Positions 51,053 through 59,588 of a DNA stretch of 64,000 nucleotides are shown here, one piece after another (positions within the stretch are counted from its first letter, which is position 1; the number at the start of each line of letters is the position of its first letter). The stretch lies in assembly GCF_020171945.1 (NCBI RefSeq), contig NZ_JAIVAP010000016.1:41792-105791 (forward strand), in the 5' to 3' direction. The position numbers and the translations under genes were made by a program. Source of the stretch: Bacillus infantis (GTDB lineage Bacteria > Bacillota > Bacilli > Bacillales > Cytobacillaceae). The notes beneath the pieces were generated by a model. It ran no database searches and was not told the origin of the DNA. It saw only the letters and a program-made list of their open reading frames with translations.

Positions 51053-51300
51053 CTAACCCCTCCAAATCTATTGTTTCATAATTCGCTACATTGACAATGT
51101 TAGCAAAAGTTTACAGGTGATTTCAAAGGAAAAGGCTTTCAGCGGGAGAGTTGGGTGGGTAATGTGTCCCGGTTTTGGGTTGTTAATGTACAGGGAGAAA
51201 AGGCTTTGTGAGGCAGTTTTGTGTGAGGAAAAGGAGGGGCAAAAGGTCCAGTACCTGCGTTTCAAAAGATTCCGAACCAGCGGTACGTGGAATCTTCCCG

Positions 51301-51329
51301 TTTACAAATAAAGGATAATATGAGATAAT
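51301..51329 (+). promoter_or_regulatory. SigA promoter of the second ABC-F gene
   Basis: -35 TTTACA (51301-51306), 17-base spacer, -10 GATAAT (51324-51329). Confidence 0.65.
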
Positions 51330-51359
51330 ACAGAAAATTGTGAAGGGGGAAGTAAGTTT

Positions 51360-51386
51360 ATGGAACCAACTAATTGCCAATATTAA
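51360..51386 (+). CDS. Putative 8-residue leader peptide
   Basis: ATG preceded by GAAGGGGGAAG, about 30 bases after the predicted transcription start; encodes MEPTNCQY then TAA. Length, position and strong ribosome site fit a regulatory leader peptide. Confidence 0.5.
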   Translation: MEPTNCQY

Positions 51387-51624
51387 TTGATTTTAAAATT
51401 AATATGTATTTTGTATTGAGTGTTCAATTGCCTAATCTAGTTAGGTCTATTTGTTATGCTCTTTATGGAATGATGGCAAATTAGAAGGAAACTTACTTTA
51501 CTCCACCGGGTTTATAATTTACGGGATCAGTCCGGCAGCTATTGGCTGCTCCAGAGGCTGAAATGGGCTTATTTTGTGATGGGCACATTTCAGGCTTGAC
51601 TGGCGATAAATTATAATAGCATCC

Positions 51625-51660
51625 AGGCTGCAGGAAGGGATATCTTCTTGCAGCCTTTTT
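51625..51660 (+). terminator. Attenuator terminator upstream of the second ABC-F gene
   Basis: AGGCTGCA-GAAG / CTTC-TGCAGCCT stem (12 bp, with a G and a T unpaired) then TTTTTAT, about 90 bases before the start. Confidence 0.85.
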
Positions 51661-51748
51661 ATATGCGGAAAATTGAATAGTTGGAAGATCTTCTTTGCCT
51701 TGTCCATAAAAGTGTAGCAGCCAATATGGATGAAAGAAGGAATAAAAG

Positions 51749-53650
51749 ATGCTCGAATTAAAATTGAACGGAATCAAAAAATATATGGAAGCCACACTGA
51801 TCATGAGGAATGTATCGCTTGAAGCATTTGAAGGGGAGAAGATTGGGATTGTCGGGGCCAATGGCTGCGGAAAGAGCACCATCCTGAAGCTGATCGCGGG
51901 GATTGAAAAGATGCATTATTATCCGGGCTATCCGCAGACATCCAGTCCCGGCTATGATGAAGGCCTGATTCATTTTCCAAGAGGGGCGAGCAAGGCGTAT
52001 CTGGAGCAGTCGCCGGTTTTCCCGCCGGGCTTGACGGTGAAGGATGTGCTGAGTCTTGCTTTTGAAGAAATCGATGAGATTGAAGCACGCATGCGTGAAC
52101 TGGAAGAGCAGATGAAGGTGCTCAAAGATAAGGAGCTTGAAAAAGCCTTGAACCAATACAGCGATCTGGTTACGCAGCTTGAGGCGAAGGGCGGCTACGA
52201 GCGGGAAGAGAAGCTTGGCAAGGTGTGCACCGGATTAAAATTCAGCGAAAGCTTTTTGAACACAGATTTCGATCAATTGAGCGGCGGGGAAAAAACGACC
52301 GTTGTGCTCGGTAAGCTGCTGATCCACAATCCTGACATCCTCCTGCTGGATGAACCGACGAATCACCTTGATATGGAAGCGATCGAGTGGCTGGAGGGTT
52401 ATCTGAAAAGCTGCAGGGGCATAGTCCTGATCGTCTCGCATGACCGGTATTTCCTTGACCGCACCGTAACGAAGATAGTCGAGATTGAGGATATGGAATC
52501 GATCACTTATAAAGGCAATTATTCTTCTTTTATCAGCCAGAAGGAAGAGAATATGCGGATTCAATATGAACATTTCCGTGAGCAGCAGAAAAAGATCAAT
52601 GGGATGGAAAAGACGGTGTCCGACCTCCGCGACTGGGCGATGAGGGCGGATAACAATAAATTCTTCCGGCGGGCAGCCAGTATCCAGAAGAAGCTTGATA
52701 AAATGGATATCATTGAAAAGCCGGTCTTTAAACGAAGAAACATGCGGCTTGATATTAAAGCCTCCCAGCGCTCAGGCAAAGAAGTCATCAAAGCAGAAGG
52801 GCTGTGCAAAAGCTTTGATGGCAAGGTTATTTTTAAAAACAGCGGCCTTTTGGTCCAATATGGAGAAAGAGTCGGTTTGCTTGGTTCTAATGGCAGCGGC
52901 AAAACCACCTTCCTGAAGATGCTGCTCGGCGAGGTGCTGCCAGATGGAGGCACAGTGGAGCTCGGCGCCAATGTGCAGGCAGCCTATCTGCCGCAGAAAA
53001 TCGTGTTCAATGATGAAGAGCTGACCGTACTCGAGGCCTTCCGGGAGGGCATTTCCATTGTGGAAGGAAAGGCCCGCGAATATCTGGCTAAGTTCATGTT
53101 TTATAAAAAAAGTGTCTTCACGAAGGTGAAGCAGCTGTCAGGCGGAGAGAGAATCAGGCTGAAGCTGGCGATGCTGCTATACCAGGATATCAATCTGCTG
53201 ATCCTGGATGAGCCGACCAACCATCTGGATATCCCATCGATCGAAACACTGGAGGCTGCCTTGGAAGACTTTGAAGGAACCATCTTCTTCATCTCGCATG
53301 ACCGTTATTTTATCAACAGAATCAGCGAAAGAGTGATTGCAGTAGAAGATTATTCGCTGAAAAACTACCCAGGCAACTATGATTCCTATAAAATGATAAA
53401 AGAGCAAAAAGCCGTCCAAGTGATGCTAGTGCCTGAGGAGAAAAAGAAGAATCAGCATTTCTCTCCAAAACAGGAAGCGTCAGCTGAGAAGGCTGAAGCA
53501 AGAATACAGCGGCTTGAGCAGGAGTTAAAAGAGATTGATGCATGCATGTCAGAGGCCGGGAGTGATTATGCCCAGCTCAATCTGCTGTATGGCAGGAAAG
53601 AGGAATTAAATAAAGAACTGGAGGAAGCCATCGGGCTTTGGCTGGAATGA
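51749..53650 (+). CDS. ABC-F family ATPase, probable ribosomal protection protein
   Basis: 633 residues, two ABC domains. Walker A GIVGANGCGKSTIL and GLLGSNGSGKTTFL; signatures QLSGGEKTTVVLGK and QLSGGERIRLKLA; Walker B LLLDEPTNHLDMEA and LILDEPTNHLDIPS. The linker around residues 270-330 (MRIQYEHFREQQKKINGMEKT) is the arm that reaches the peptidyl-transferase region in ABC-F proteins. C-terminal coiled coil from about residue 570. Not VmlR; possibly a related resistance or translation factor. The long leader with promoter, tiny ORF and terminator supports drug-inducible control. Confidence 0.87.
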   Translation: MLELKLNGIKKYMEATLIMRNVSLEAFEGEKIGIVGANGCGKSTILKLIAGIEKMHYYPGYPQTSSPGYDEGLIHFPRGASKAYLEQSPVFPPGLTVKDVLSLAFEEIDEIEARMRELEEQMKVLKDKELEKALNQYSDLVTQLEAKGGYEREEKLGKVCTGLKFSESFLNTDFDQLSGGEKTTVVLGKLLIHNPDILLLDEPTNHLDMEAIEWLEGYLKSCRGIVLIVSHDRYFLDRTVTKIVEIEDMESITYKGNYSSFISQKEENMRIQYEHFREQQKKINGMEKTVSDLRDWAMRADNNKFFRRAASIQKKLDKMDIIEKPVFKRRNMRLDIKASQRSGKEVIKAEGLCKSFDGKVIFKNSGLLVQYGERVGLLGSNGSGKTTFLKMLLGEVLPDGGTVELGANVQAAYLPQKIVFNDEELTVLEAFREGISIVEGKAREYLAKFMFYKKSVFTKVKQLSGGERIRLKLAMLLYQDINLLILDEPTNHLDIPSIETLEAALEDFEGTIFFISHDRYFINRISERVIAVEDYSLKNYPGNYDSYKMIKEQKAVQVMLVPEEKKKNQHFSPKQEASAEKAEARIQRLEQELKEIDACMSEAGSDYAQLNLLYGRKEELNKELEEAIGLWLE

Positions 53651-53678
53651 AAGTTCCTCAGTTTCATCAATAAATTGG

Positions 53679-53697
53679 GACAGCGTGCCTGTCCCGT
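53679..53697 (+). terminator. Weak terminator-like hairpin
   Basis: GGGACAG / CTGTCCC stem, loop CGTGC, no long T run. The arms again match the repeat family. Confidence 0.5.
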
Positions 53698-53717
53698 TAT
53701 TACAGGAGTGTGTAAAA

Positions 53718-54233
53718 GTGGATAATAATGATATTTTAATTCGGTGCAGGTATGCAATGGATATTAAGAACAGCGATGTTGTTGAGATATTTAAGCTCGG
53801 CGGCATGGAATTTACGCGGGAGGAAGTGCTGCTGATTCTGACAAAATCGCCTGATTTAGAGGAGGATGAAGCTCCAGCGGCAACGGATAGGCATATTCCG
53901 TGCACAGATGAAATGCTGGAAACGTTTTTGAATGGATATATTGTTTTTAAGCGCGGCCGTCAGGAACCAAAGCCAGGTGAGCCGGAAGCGCCGCAGGTCA
54001 GGCTGTCTGACAATGAACATCCGAATAATCTCCTGCTGAAAAAGCTGAAAATAGCATTGTCCCTGACAAGTGAAGATATGCTGGATGTATTCAAACTGGC
54101 AGGACTCACAGTGACTAAAGGAGAGCTGGGCGCTTTTCTCAGAAAAAAGGGCCATAAAAACTATAAAGAATGCGGAGATAATTTTGCCCGTAATTTCTTA
54201 AAAGGATTGACGGTTAAATATAGAGGAGAATGA
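53718..54233 (+). CDS. DUF1456-family protein (YehS-like)
   Basis: 171 residues from a GTG start (ACAGGAGTG upstream). Two copies of the DUF1456 repeat: residues ~2-75 (NNDILIRCRYAMDIKNSDVVEIFKLGG) and ~100-170 (NNLLLKKLKIALSLTSEDMLDVFKLAGL), both with a R/K-x-A-L-x-L/M core. Function unknown. Follows the ABC-F gene; YgjP-type gene 7 bases downstream, likely co-transcribed. Confidence 0.88.
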   Translation: MDNNDILIRCRYAMDIKNSDVVEIFKLGGMEFTREEVLLILTKSPDLEEDEAPAATDRHIPCTDEMLETFLNGYIVFKRGRQEPKPGEPEAPQVRLSDNEHPNNLLLKKLKIALSLTSEDMLDVFKLAGLTVTKGELGAFLRKKGHKNYKECGDNFARNFLKGLTVKYRGE

Positions 54234-54240
54234 CAGTATC

Positions 54241-54948
54241 ATGCTGCACACCTATCAAGGGGAAACGATCAGTTTTCAGATTGTCCATAAAAACAGGAAA
54301 ACGGCCGGGATTTATATTGATGGCCTTGGCCACATTGAAATCCGCGTCCCTAAAGGCACAAAAGATGAAAGTGTGCTGAAGCTGGTTGAGGAAAAGTGGG
54401 AGTGGATCCTGGAGAATATCCAGGAAATGAAGGACCGGCTGCAGGGGCCGAAGGAACGGAGCTATGACCGTGATGAGAGTTTCCTCTACCTGGGGAACTC
54501 CTATCCTATTGAAGTGACCGCGGATGCCGGGGTTGAGCAGGATTATGCTGCAGTGGACGGCGGTAAGCTGCGCATTTTTGTGAAACAGCCGGGGGATGAA
54601 CAGATCCAGCAGGCATTGAAGCGTTTTTACTATCAGCAGTGCAAAGCGCTTGTTGAAAAATATCTTCAGGCCAATCAGCAGCATTTCAAAATGAAGCCGC
54701 AATCCTTCCGCATTTCCGACAGCCCGGCAACATGGGGTACATGCGACTCCAACCGCAGGCTTACGTTTAACTGGAAGCTGGCGATGGCTCCGCCGAAGGT
54801 GATTGAATATGTGGTGATCCATGAAATGTGCCATATGATGCACATGAATCATGACCGCTCCTTCTGGCGCCTTGTCGGCAAGCTGATGCCGGATTATAAA
54901 GAGCAGGAGAGGTGGCTGGCGCTTTCAAGCTGGCAGATGACGGTTTGA
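54241..54948 (+). CDS. YgjP-type zinc metallopeptidase-like protein
   Basis: 235 residues, DUF45/YgjP family. The HExxH zinc motif is in VVIHEMCHMMHMNHDRSFW (residues ~198-203), with the following H-x-x-x-F-W as a third ligand region, and TWGTCDSNRRLTFNWKLAMAPP is typical of the family. Likely a cytoplasmic metal-dependent protease or related protein; no substrate known. RBS GAGGAGAATGAC before the ATG. Terminator follows. Confidence 0.87.
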   Translation: MLHTYQGETISFQIVHKNRKTAGIYIDGLGHIEIRVPKGTKDESVLKLVEEKWEWILENIQEMKDRLQGPKERSYDRDESFLYLGNSYPIEVTADAGVEQDYAAVDGGKLRIFVKQPGDEQIQQALKRFYYQQCKALVEKYLQANQQHFKMKPQSFRISDSPATWGTCDSNRRLTFNWKLAMAPPKVIEYVVIHEMCHMMHMNHDRSFWRLVGKLMPDYKEQERWLALSSWQMTV

Positions 54949-54961
54949 GCGGAATTTGAGG

Positions 54962-54990
54962 GACACCAGCCTGGGGGCTGGTGTTTTTTT
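54962..54990 (+). terminator. Rho-independent terminator
   Basis: ACACCAGC / GCTGGTGT stem and T7. Confidence 0.9.
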
Positions 54991-55020
54991 GAGTTGGCGG
55001 TAATAGCAGTTTTTTTGTTA

Positions 55021-55140
55021 GTTGCTAATAAAAAGTGAAAGTTGCTAATATATCTGGAAAGTTGCTAATAAAAAGGAAAAGTTGCTAATAAAATCCAAAA
55101 GTTGCTAATATACCGGAAAAGTTGCTAATAAACGGCTCAT
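55021..55140 (+). repeat. 20-bp-period array B: six units, core GTTGCTAATA
   Basis: Six units start at 55021, 55041, 55061, 55081, 55101 and 55121, each exactly 20 bases. The first ten bases (GTTGCTAATA) are identical in all six, the other ten vary but usually end GGAAA or CAAAA. Orientation is opposite to array A. Sits between convergent genes. Confidence 0.93.
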
Positions 55141-55297
55141 CGAGTCCGCAGCACCCCCAAAATTGTTCCTCTATTTGGGACTGAGAATGTAAAATTCGGC
55201 TGGCATGCGATATCTAAAGCTAAATTTACAAAACATGATCTGTTTAAAGCACCATTTACCTTCCAAAACCTGAACCCAGCCCAAAACGGCATACCAT
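55141..55297. other. Intergenic stretch after array B
   Basis: About 150 bases without ORF or repeats; only the terminator at 55298 is recognised next to it. Confidence 0.4.
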
Positions 55298-55345
55298 ACC
55301 ACACAAAAAAGCTGCCCTCCAGCACACTAAGCGCAATCGGGCAGC
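55298..55345 (-). terminator. Rho-independent terminator of the 3HCDH gene
   Basis: AAAAAAGCTGCCC / GGGCAGCTTTTTT stem with a 20-base loop; on the minus strand it follows the stop codon. Confidence 0.85.
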
Positions 55346-55358
55346 TTTTTTCAATGTA

Positions 55359-56255
55359 TCAGCTGTCTAAGAAATCATCTTCCATATAGCTTGGATTCGG
55401 ATATTTATAGAACCCTTCGCCTGTTTCTCTTCCAAGCTTGCCTTTATCGATATAATCGCTCTTCAGCATTTCAGCCAGTTTGGCGGATTCTGCCATGCCG
55501 GCCTGGCCTTTGCCGTTCGCGATATTGTAGGCAGTTGTGATGCCGACGATATCGAGGATGGCGAATGGGCCTTTTGGCGCTCCGGTTGCGATCATCCAGG
55601 TTTTGTCGATGGTTTCCGGATCGGCAACACCGTTTAAGAGCAGCTTCTGGCCTGCTTCCAGGAATGGTACAAGCAGTGAATTCAGGATATAGCCCGGCTG
55701 TTCCTTGTGCACAGGAAGGGCTACCATGCCGATTGCTTTCGCAAACTCGATAACATCGTCGAATACTTCCTTGCTTGTGCCGGGATGTCCCATTACTTCT
55801 GCTGTATTGTTTGTCCAGATTTCATTCGCAAAGTGCAGTGCCAGGAATTGTTCCGGACGGCCTGTCGCGTCAGCAAACTGGCTTGGCAATAGAGTAGATG
55901 AATTAGTGGCAAAGATGGTTTTCTCAGGTGCCACAGATCCGAGCTTTGTATAAAAATCAATCTTGATCTGCACGACTTCTGGAACTGCTTCAATCACGAG
56001 GTCAGCATCAGCAACAGCTGCAGCCAGGTCACTGTGGAAGGAGATGCGCTCATAGGCTGAATTTACTTCTTCTTCACTGGCCCTAAGGTCCTCCTGGTAG
56101 CGCGGCTTCAGCTTTCCGATTCTATCTCTTGCACGGTCAAGTGCCTCGTCGTTGATATCATAAACAGATACATTGAACCCTTTAAATGCTGTCTGGAATG
56201 CGATCTGGCTTCCGAGCACTCCGCTTCCGGCAACGGTTACATTCTTGTAATTCAT
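55359..56255 (-). CDS. 3-hydroxyacyl-CoA dehydrogenase
   Basis: 298 residues. NAD-binding AGSGVLGSQIAFQTAFKGFNVSVYD (GxGxxG), catalytic segment LVIEAVPEVVQIKIDFYTKLG, FATNSSTLLPSQFA, FLALHFANEIWTNNTAEVMGH (catalytic His), then C-terminal helices with GYILNSLLVPFLEAG. Catalyses NAD-dependent oxidation of 3-hydroxyacyl-CoA in fatty-acid degradation or butanoate metabolism. Start 56255 has AAAGGGAG upstream; the longer reading to 56303 is rejected. No other fad genes nearby. Confidence 0.92.
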   Translation of the reverse strand: MNYKNVTVAGSGVLGSQIAFQTAFKGFNVSVYDINDEALDRARDRIGKLKPRYQEDLRASEEEVNSAYERISFHSDLAAAVADADLVIEAVPEVVQIKIDFYTKLGSVAPEKTIFATNSSTLLPSQFADATGRPEQFLALHFANEIWTNNTAEVMGHPGTSKEVFDDVIEFAKAIGMVALPVHKEQPGYILNSLLVPFLEAGQKLLLNGVADPETIDKTWMIATGAPKGPFAILDIVGITTAYNIANGKGQAGMAESAKLAEMLKSDYIDKGKLGRETGEGFYKYPNPSYMEDDFLDS

Positions 56256-56526
56256 AGAAAAAACTCCCTTTCTATTTATATCGTTCTTTAGATGTATTAC
56301 CACTTTTATTATAGACCTAATCTGTGAAATTATAGAAGTATAATGCTTAGGTGAAAAGGACTATATGCCTGGTTTTAAAAAAAGATGATGCACAGAAGTT
56401 ACGCAAATTTCAGACTTTCAAATCACTCCTCCCGTGCATTCCGCGCGTCAACTCAAAAAGGAAAGGGTATAATAAAACTATCGACTGCAAACAGGACTTT
56501 TATGTCAAAAACGTAAAGGGGATACA

Positions 56527-57984
56527 ATGACAAACAGCAATAGAACAGGATGGAAGCTGGAGAACAGCTATGCACGCCTGCCGAAGATGTTTTTTACAAG
56601 CCAGGATCCGAATCCTGTGGAGGCGCCGGAGCTGGCAATTCTGAATGGCCCATTGGCCGCTTCACTCGGACTGGATGCTGAAGAGCTTCAGAGTGCTGAA
56701 AGCGTCAGCATTCTGGCCGGGAATGAAATGCCTGAAGGAGCGGCGCCGCTTGCACAGGCATATGCAGGGCATCAGTTTGGTCATTTCAATATGCTTGGGG
56801 ACGGTCGTGCGCTCTTGATCGGCGAGCAGATCACCCCGGAAGGCGAACGGTTTGATATCCAGCTGAAGGGCTCGGGGCGGACCCCTTATTCCCGCGGCGG
56901 AGACGGCCGGGCGGCGCTCGGGCCGATGCTGCGCGAGTATATCATAAGTGAAGCGATGTACAGCCTCGGGATTCCGACGACCAGGAGCCTCGCCGTTGTC
57001 ACGACAGGGGAAATGATCCGGAGGGAGACCATGCTGCCGGGAGCCATTTTAACGAGGGTAGCTGGCAGCCATCTCCGGGTCGGCACCTTCCAGTTCGCCG
57101 CGCAATTCGGTGAGAAGGAAGATGTAAAAGCTCTCGCGGACTATGCCATCACCCGCCACTACCCGGAAATAGAGGGACACGAGCAGCCTTATCTTGAACT
57201 CCTTAAAGCGGTCATCAGGCGGCAGGCTTCATTAATCGCCAAATGGCAGCTGGCCGGGTTCATCCATGGGGTCATGAATACCGATAATATGACGATCAGC
57301 GGCGAGACGATCGACTACGGCCCATGTGCTTTTATGGATACCTACAATCCTGAAACAGTCTTCAGCTCCATTGATGTGCAGGGACGCTATGCCTACGGAA
57401 ATCAGCCGTACATGGCCGGCTGGAATCTGGCCCGTCTGGCGGAGAGCCTCCTGGTTCTTCTGCATGATGACCAGGACCAGGCTGTTGAGATTGCCCAGAA
57501 GGAAATTTCCGGTTTTATGGACATTTACCAGGGCAACTGGCTGGAAGGTATGGGAGCAAAGCTTGGAATCTTCTCTGTTGAAAAAGAAGACAAAGCGCTC
57601 GTCGATGAACTCCTTTCCCTAATGAAGGAGCACCAGGCTGATTATACGAACACATTCAGGGCCTTAACGATCGGCAGGGAAACAGCTTTAGAGGGCAAGC
57701 CGGGATTTGCCGATTGGCATGATAAATGGAAGGCACGCTTGGAAAAACAGGATAAAACATCTGAAGACAGCAAAACGCTGATGCAAAACAGCAACCCGGC
57801 AGTGATCCCGAGGAACCATAGAGTGGAAGAGGCCTTGGAGGCGGCTGTTGAAGGAGACTACAGTGTGATGGGCAGGCTCCTGAATGTGCTGGCAAAGCCA
57901 TATGCCCATTCGGAGGCTGAAGAGGAATATTGCACCGGTCCCGATGATGATGGCAAGGGCTATATAACTTATTGCGGAACCTGA
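56527..57984 (+). CDS. selO: Protein adenylyltransferase SelO (YdiU)
   Basis: 485 residues, near the family's usual length. Pseudokinase that transfers AMP to proteins. [37 protein letters not shown] (residues ~118-150) and the catalytic segment [25 protein letters not shown] (D/N and DYG) are exact. N-terminal [30 protein letters not shown] matches the family. RBS AAAGGGG before the ATG. The carboxylesterase gene follows after a terminator. Confidence 0.93.
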   Translation: MTNSNRTGWKLENSYARLPKMFFTSQDPNPVEAPELAILNGPLAASLGLDAEELQSAESVSILAGNEMPEGAAPLAQAYAGHQFGHFNMLGDGRALLIGEQITPEGERFDIQLKGSGRTPYSRGGDGRAALGPMLREYIISEAMYSLGIPTTRSLAVVTTGEMIRRETMLPGAILTRVAGSHLRVGTFQFAAQFGEKEDVKALADYAITRHYPEIEGHEQPYLELLKAVIRRQASLIAKWQLAGFIHGVMNTDNMTISGETIDYGPCAFMDTYNPETVFSSIDVQGRYAYGNQPYMAGWNLARLAESLLVLLHDDQDQAVEIAQKEISGFMDIYQGNWLEGMGAKLGIFSVEKEDKALVDELLSLMKEHQADYTNTFRALTIGRETALEGKPGFADWHDKWKARLEKQDKTSEDSKTLMQNSNPAVIPRNHRVEEALEAAVEGDYSVMGRLLNVLAKPYAHSEAEEEYCTGPDDDGKGYITYCGT

Positions 57985-57990
57985 TCAGCA

Positions 57991-58026
57991 GGAGCGTGCC
58001 CGATCTTGGGCATGGCTCTTTTTTTG
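57991..58026 (+). terminator. Rho-independent terminator
   Basis: GGAGCGTGCCC / GGGCATGGCTC stem (one mismatch) then T7. Confidence 0.8.
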
Positions 58027-58053
58027 AAAAAAAACCAAAGGGAGAGTGTGAAA

Positions 58054-59511
58054 ATGGATTCAGCCATTGTAAAAACAAAGCAGGGATCAGTAAGGGGGAC
58101 GGAGGGACATGCTGCCACAGTGTGGAAAGGCATTCCTTTTGCCAAGAAACCGGTCGGCGATCTGCGCTTTCAGCCTCCCGAGCCGCCTGAAGCATGGGAA
58201 GGAACCCTCGATGCGAATGAATTTGGGCCTGTTTGTACGCAGAATAAAGATATAGCAGCCATGCTTGGCACACCGGCAGAAAATATGTCAGAAGATTGCC
58301 TGTATCTGAATGTATGGGCACCTCCCGGTTCAAGGAAGCTCCTTCCTGTCATGGTATGGATTCACGGCGGTTCCTTCAGGTCAGGTGCCGGGAGCAGTCC
58401 GCTCTATGACGGGACAAGTATGGCGGAAAACGGCGGGGTTATTGTCGTAACCATCAACTACAGGCTGGGCGCCTTCGGCTTCCTGCATCTTGCCGGGCTG
58501 GACAGCAGTTATAGTGCGAACCTGGGATTGCTGGACCAGATCGCGGCATTAAAATGGGTCCGGGAAAACATTGAAGCATTCGGCGGCGATCCTGAACAGG
58601 TGACGGTGTTCGGGGAGTCGGCAGGGGCAATGAGCATCGCCTCTTTATTGGCCATGCCTGCTGCAAAGGGACTGTTCCAAAAGGCCATCCTGGAAAGCGG
58701 GGCATCGCAGATCATCCCGCCGGAGCAGGCTTCCATGATAGCTAAAGCTGTGCTGCAGCAGCTTGGCATTGATGAAGGGAACATGGATAAATTAAAGGAA
58801 GTGCCAGCGGAGGATATTTTGAAGGCTGCCGAACGGGTCACCGCGGGTCAGGGACCGGGTATGATCTTCCAGCCGACAGTTGATGCTGAGACACTGCCGG
58901 TTCCTCCGCTGCAGGCAATTACCGGAGGAGCAGCAGAGGGGATTCCTATCATGATCGGGACCAATCATGATGAAGGGGCATTTTTCTTCAGGCCGGGTTC
59001 AGCCCCGATGCCTGGTCCGGCAAGAGATGAAGCGATGGCCAAGCTGATTGGTCCTGAAGCGGCGGAAAAGGTAAAAGAGCACTACCCGGCAACAATTGAA
59101 GGTGAATCCCAATTCATGACCGATTTTGTTTTCTGGAAGCCTGCGATTGAATATGCTTCCGGGCAGGCAAAGCATGCTTCTGTCTGGATGTACCGGTTTG
59201 ATTGGCATATTCCCGGTCATCCGCATGTCGGCAAGGCAGCACATGGACTTGAGATTGCGTTTGTTTTTTCAAATCTTTTCTACTTTAGCCGGCTTGGCGT
59301 CAAAGTGGATGAAACCATACAAAGACTTTCCCGGCGCATGCAGACAGCCTGGATCTCATTTGCCAAAGCGGGCAATCCGAATGCAGGAGATGAAATGAAT
59401 TGGCCGGCATACCAGCCGCTGGACCGCTATACTTATATTTTTGACAGTGAAAGCCGGGTTGAAGCTGACCCTTACAAAGAAAAGCGTGAGCTGATCACAG
59501 GACGGGGATAA
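58054..59511 (+). CDS. Type-B carboxylesterase (PnbA-like)
   Basis: 485 residues. Nucleophile elbow VTVFGESAGAMSI (S in G-E-S-A-G, residue ~192), oxyanion segment PVMVWIHGGSFRSGAG, acid NHDEGAFFF region, and catalytic His in PHVGKAAHGLEIAFVF. Hydrolyses a broad range of esters; physiological substrate unknown. No signal peptide, so it acts in the cytoplasm. ATG 58054 has AAGGGAGAG upstream. Confidence 0.92.
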   Translation: MDSAIVKTKQGSVRGTEGHAATVWKGIPFAKKPVGDLRFQPPEPPEAWEGTLDANEFGPVCTQNKDIAAMLGTPAENMSEDCLYLNVWAPPGSRKLLPVMVWIHGGSFRSGAGSSPLYDGTSMAENGGVIVVTINYRLGAFGFLHLAGLDSSYSANLGLLDQIAALKWVRENIEAFGGDPEQVTVFGESAGAMSIASLLAMPAAKGLFQKAILESGASQIIPPEQASMIAKAVLQQLGIDEGNMDKLKEVPAEDILKAAERVTAGQGPGMIFQPTVDAETLPVPPLQAITGGAAEGIPIMIGTNHDEGAFFFRPGSAPMPGPARDEAMAKLIGPEAAEKVKEHYPATIEGESQFMTDFVFWKPAIEYASGQAKHASVWMYRFDWHIPGHPHVGKAAHGLEIAFVFSNLFYFSRLGVKVDETIQRLSRRMQTAWISFAKAGNPNAGDEMNWPAYQPLDRYTYIFDSESRVEADPYKEKRELITGRG

Positions 59512-59524
59512 TGGCCTGGTTAGT

Positions 59525-59551
59525 TGTCCCGCTTCTTCAACAGGCGGGGAC
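59525..59551 (+). promoter_or_regulatory. Hairpin in the cdaR leader
   Basis: TTGTCCCGC / GCGGGGACA stem with an 11-base loop; arms resemble the palindromic repeats. Confidence 0.45.
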
Positions 59552-59561
59552 AGTAAACCTG

Positions 59562-59588
59562 GCACCTCCATCCTTTAGGAGGTGCGAA
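59562..59588 (+). promoter_or_regulatory. Hairpin that sequesters the cdaR ribosome site
   Basis: GCACCTCC (59562-59569) is perfectly complementary to GGAGGTGC (59578-59585), which contains the ribosome site; loop ATCCTTTA. The start codon is at 59589. Opening of this hairpin should control translation. Confidence 0.75.

Larger units (their letters stand above)
51053..51748. other. Long leader region of the second ABC-F gene
   Basis: About 700 bases without a normal gene. It holds a SigA-like promoter (51301-51329), an 8-residue leader ORF (51360-51386), a small hairpin (51430-51444, CCTAA-TCTAG-TTAGG), and a strong terminator (51625-51660). Confidence 0.7.

Noticed and set aside
51117..51311. 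64-codon ORF upstream of the second ABC-F gene
   Set aside because: No ribosome site, overlaps the predicted promoter, no protein-like pattern.
48641..55140. CRISPR or coding-repeat interpretation of the 20-bp arrays
   Set aside because: Period 20 is not a multiple of 3, the constant part is only 8-10 bases, variable parts are too short for spacers, and no cas genes are near.
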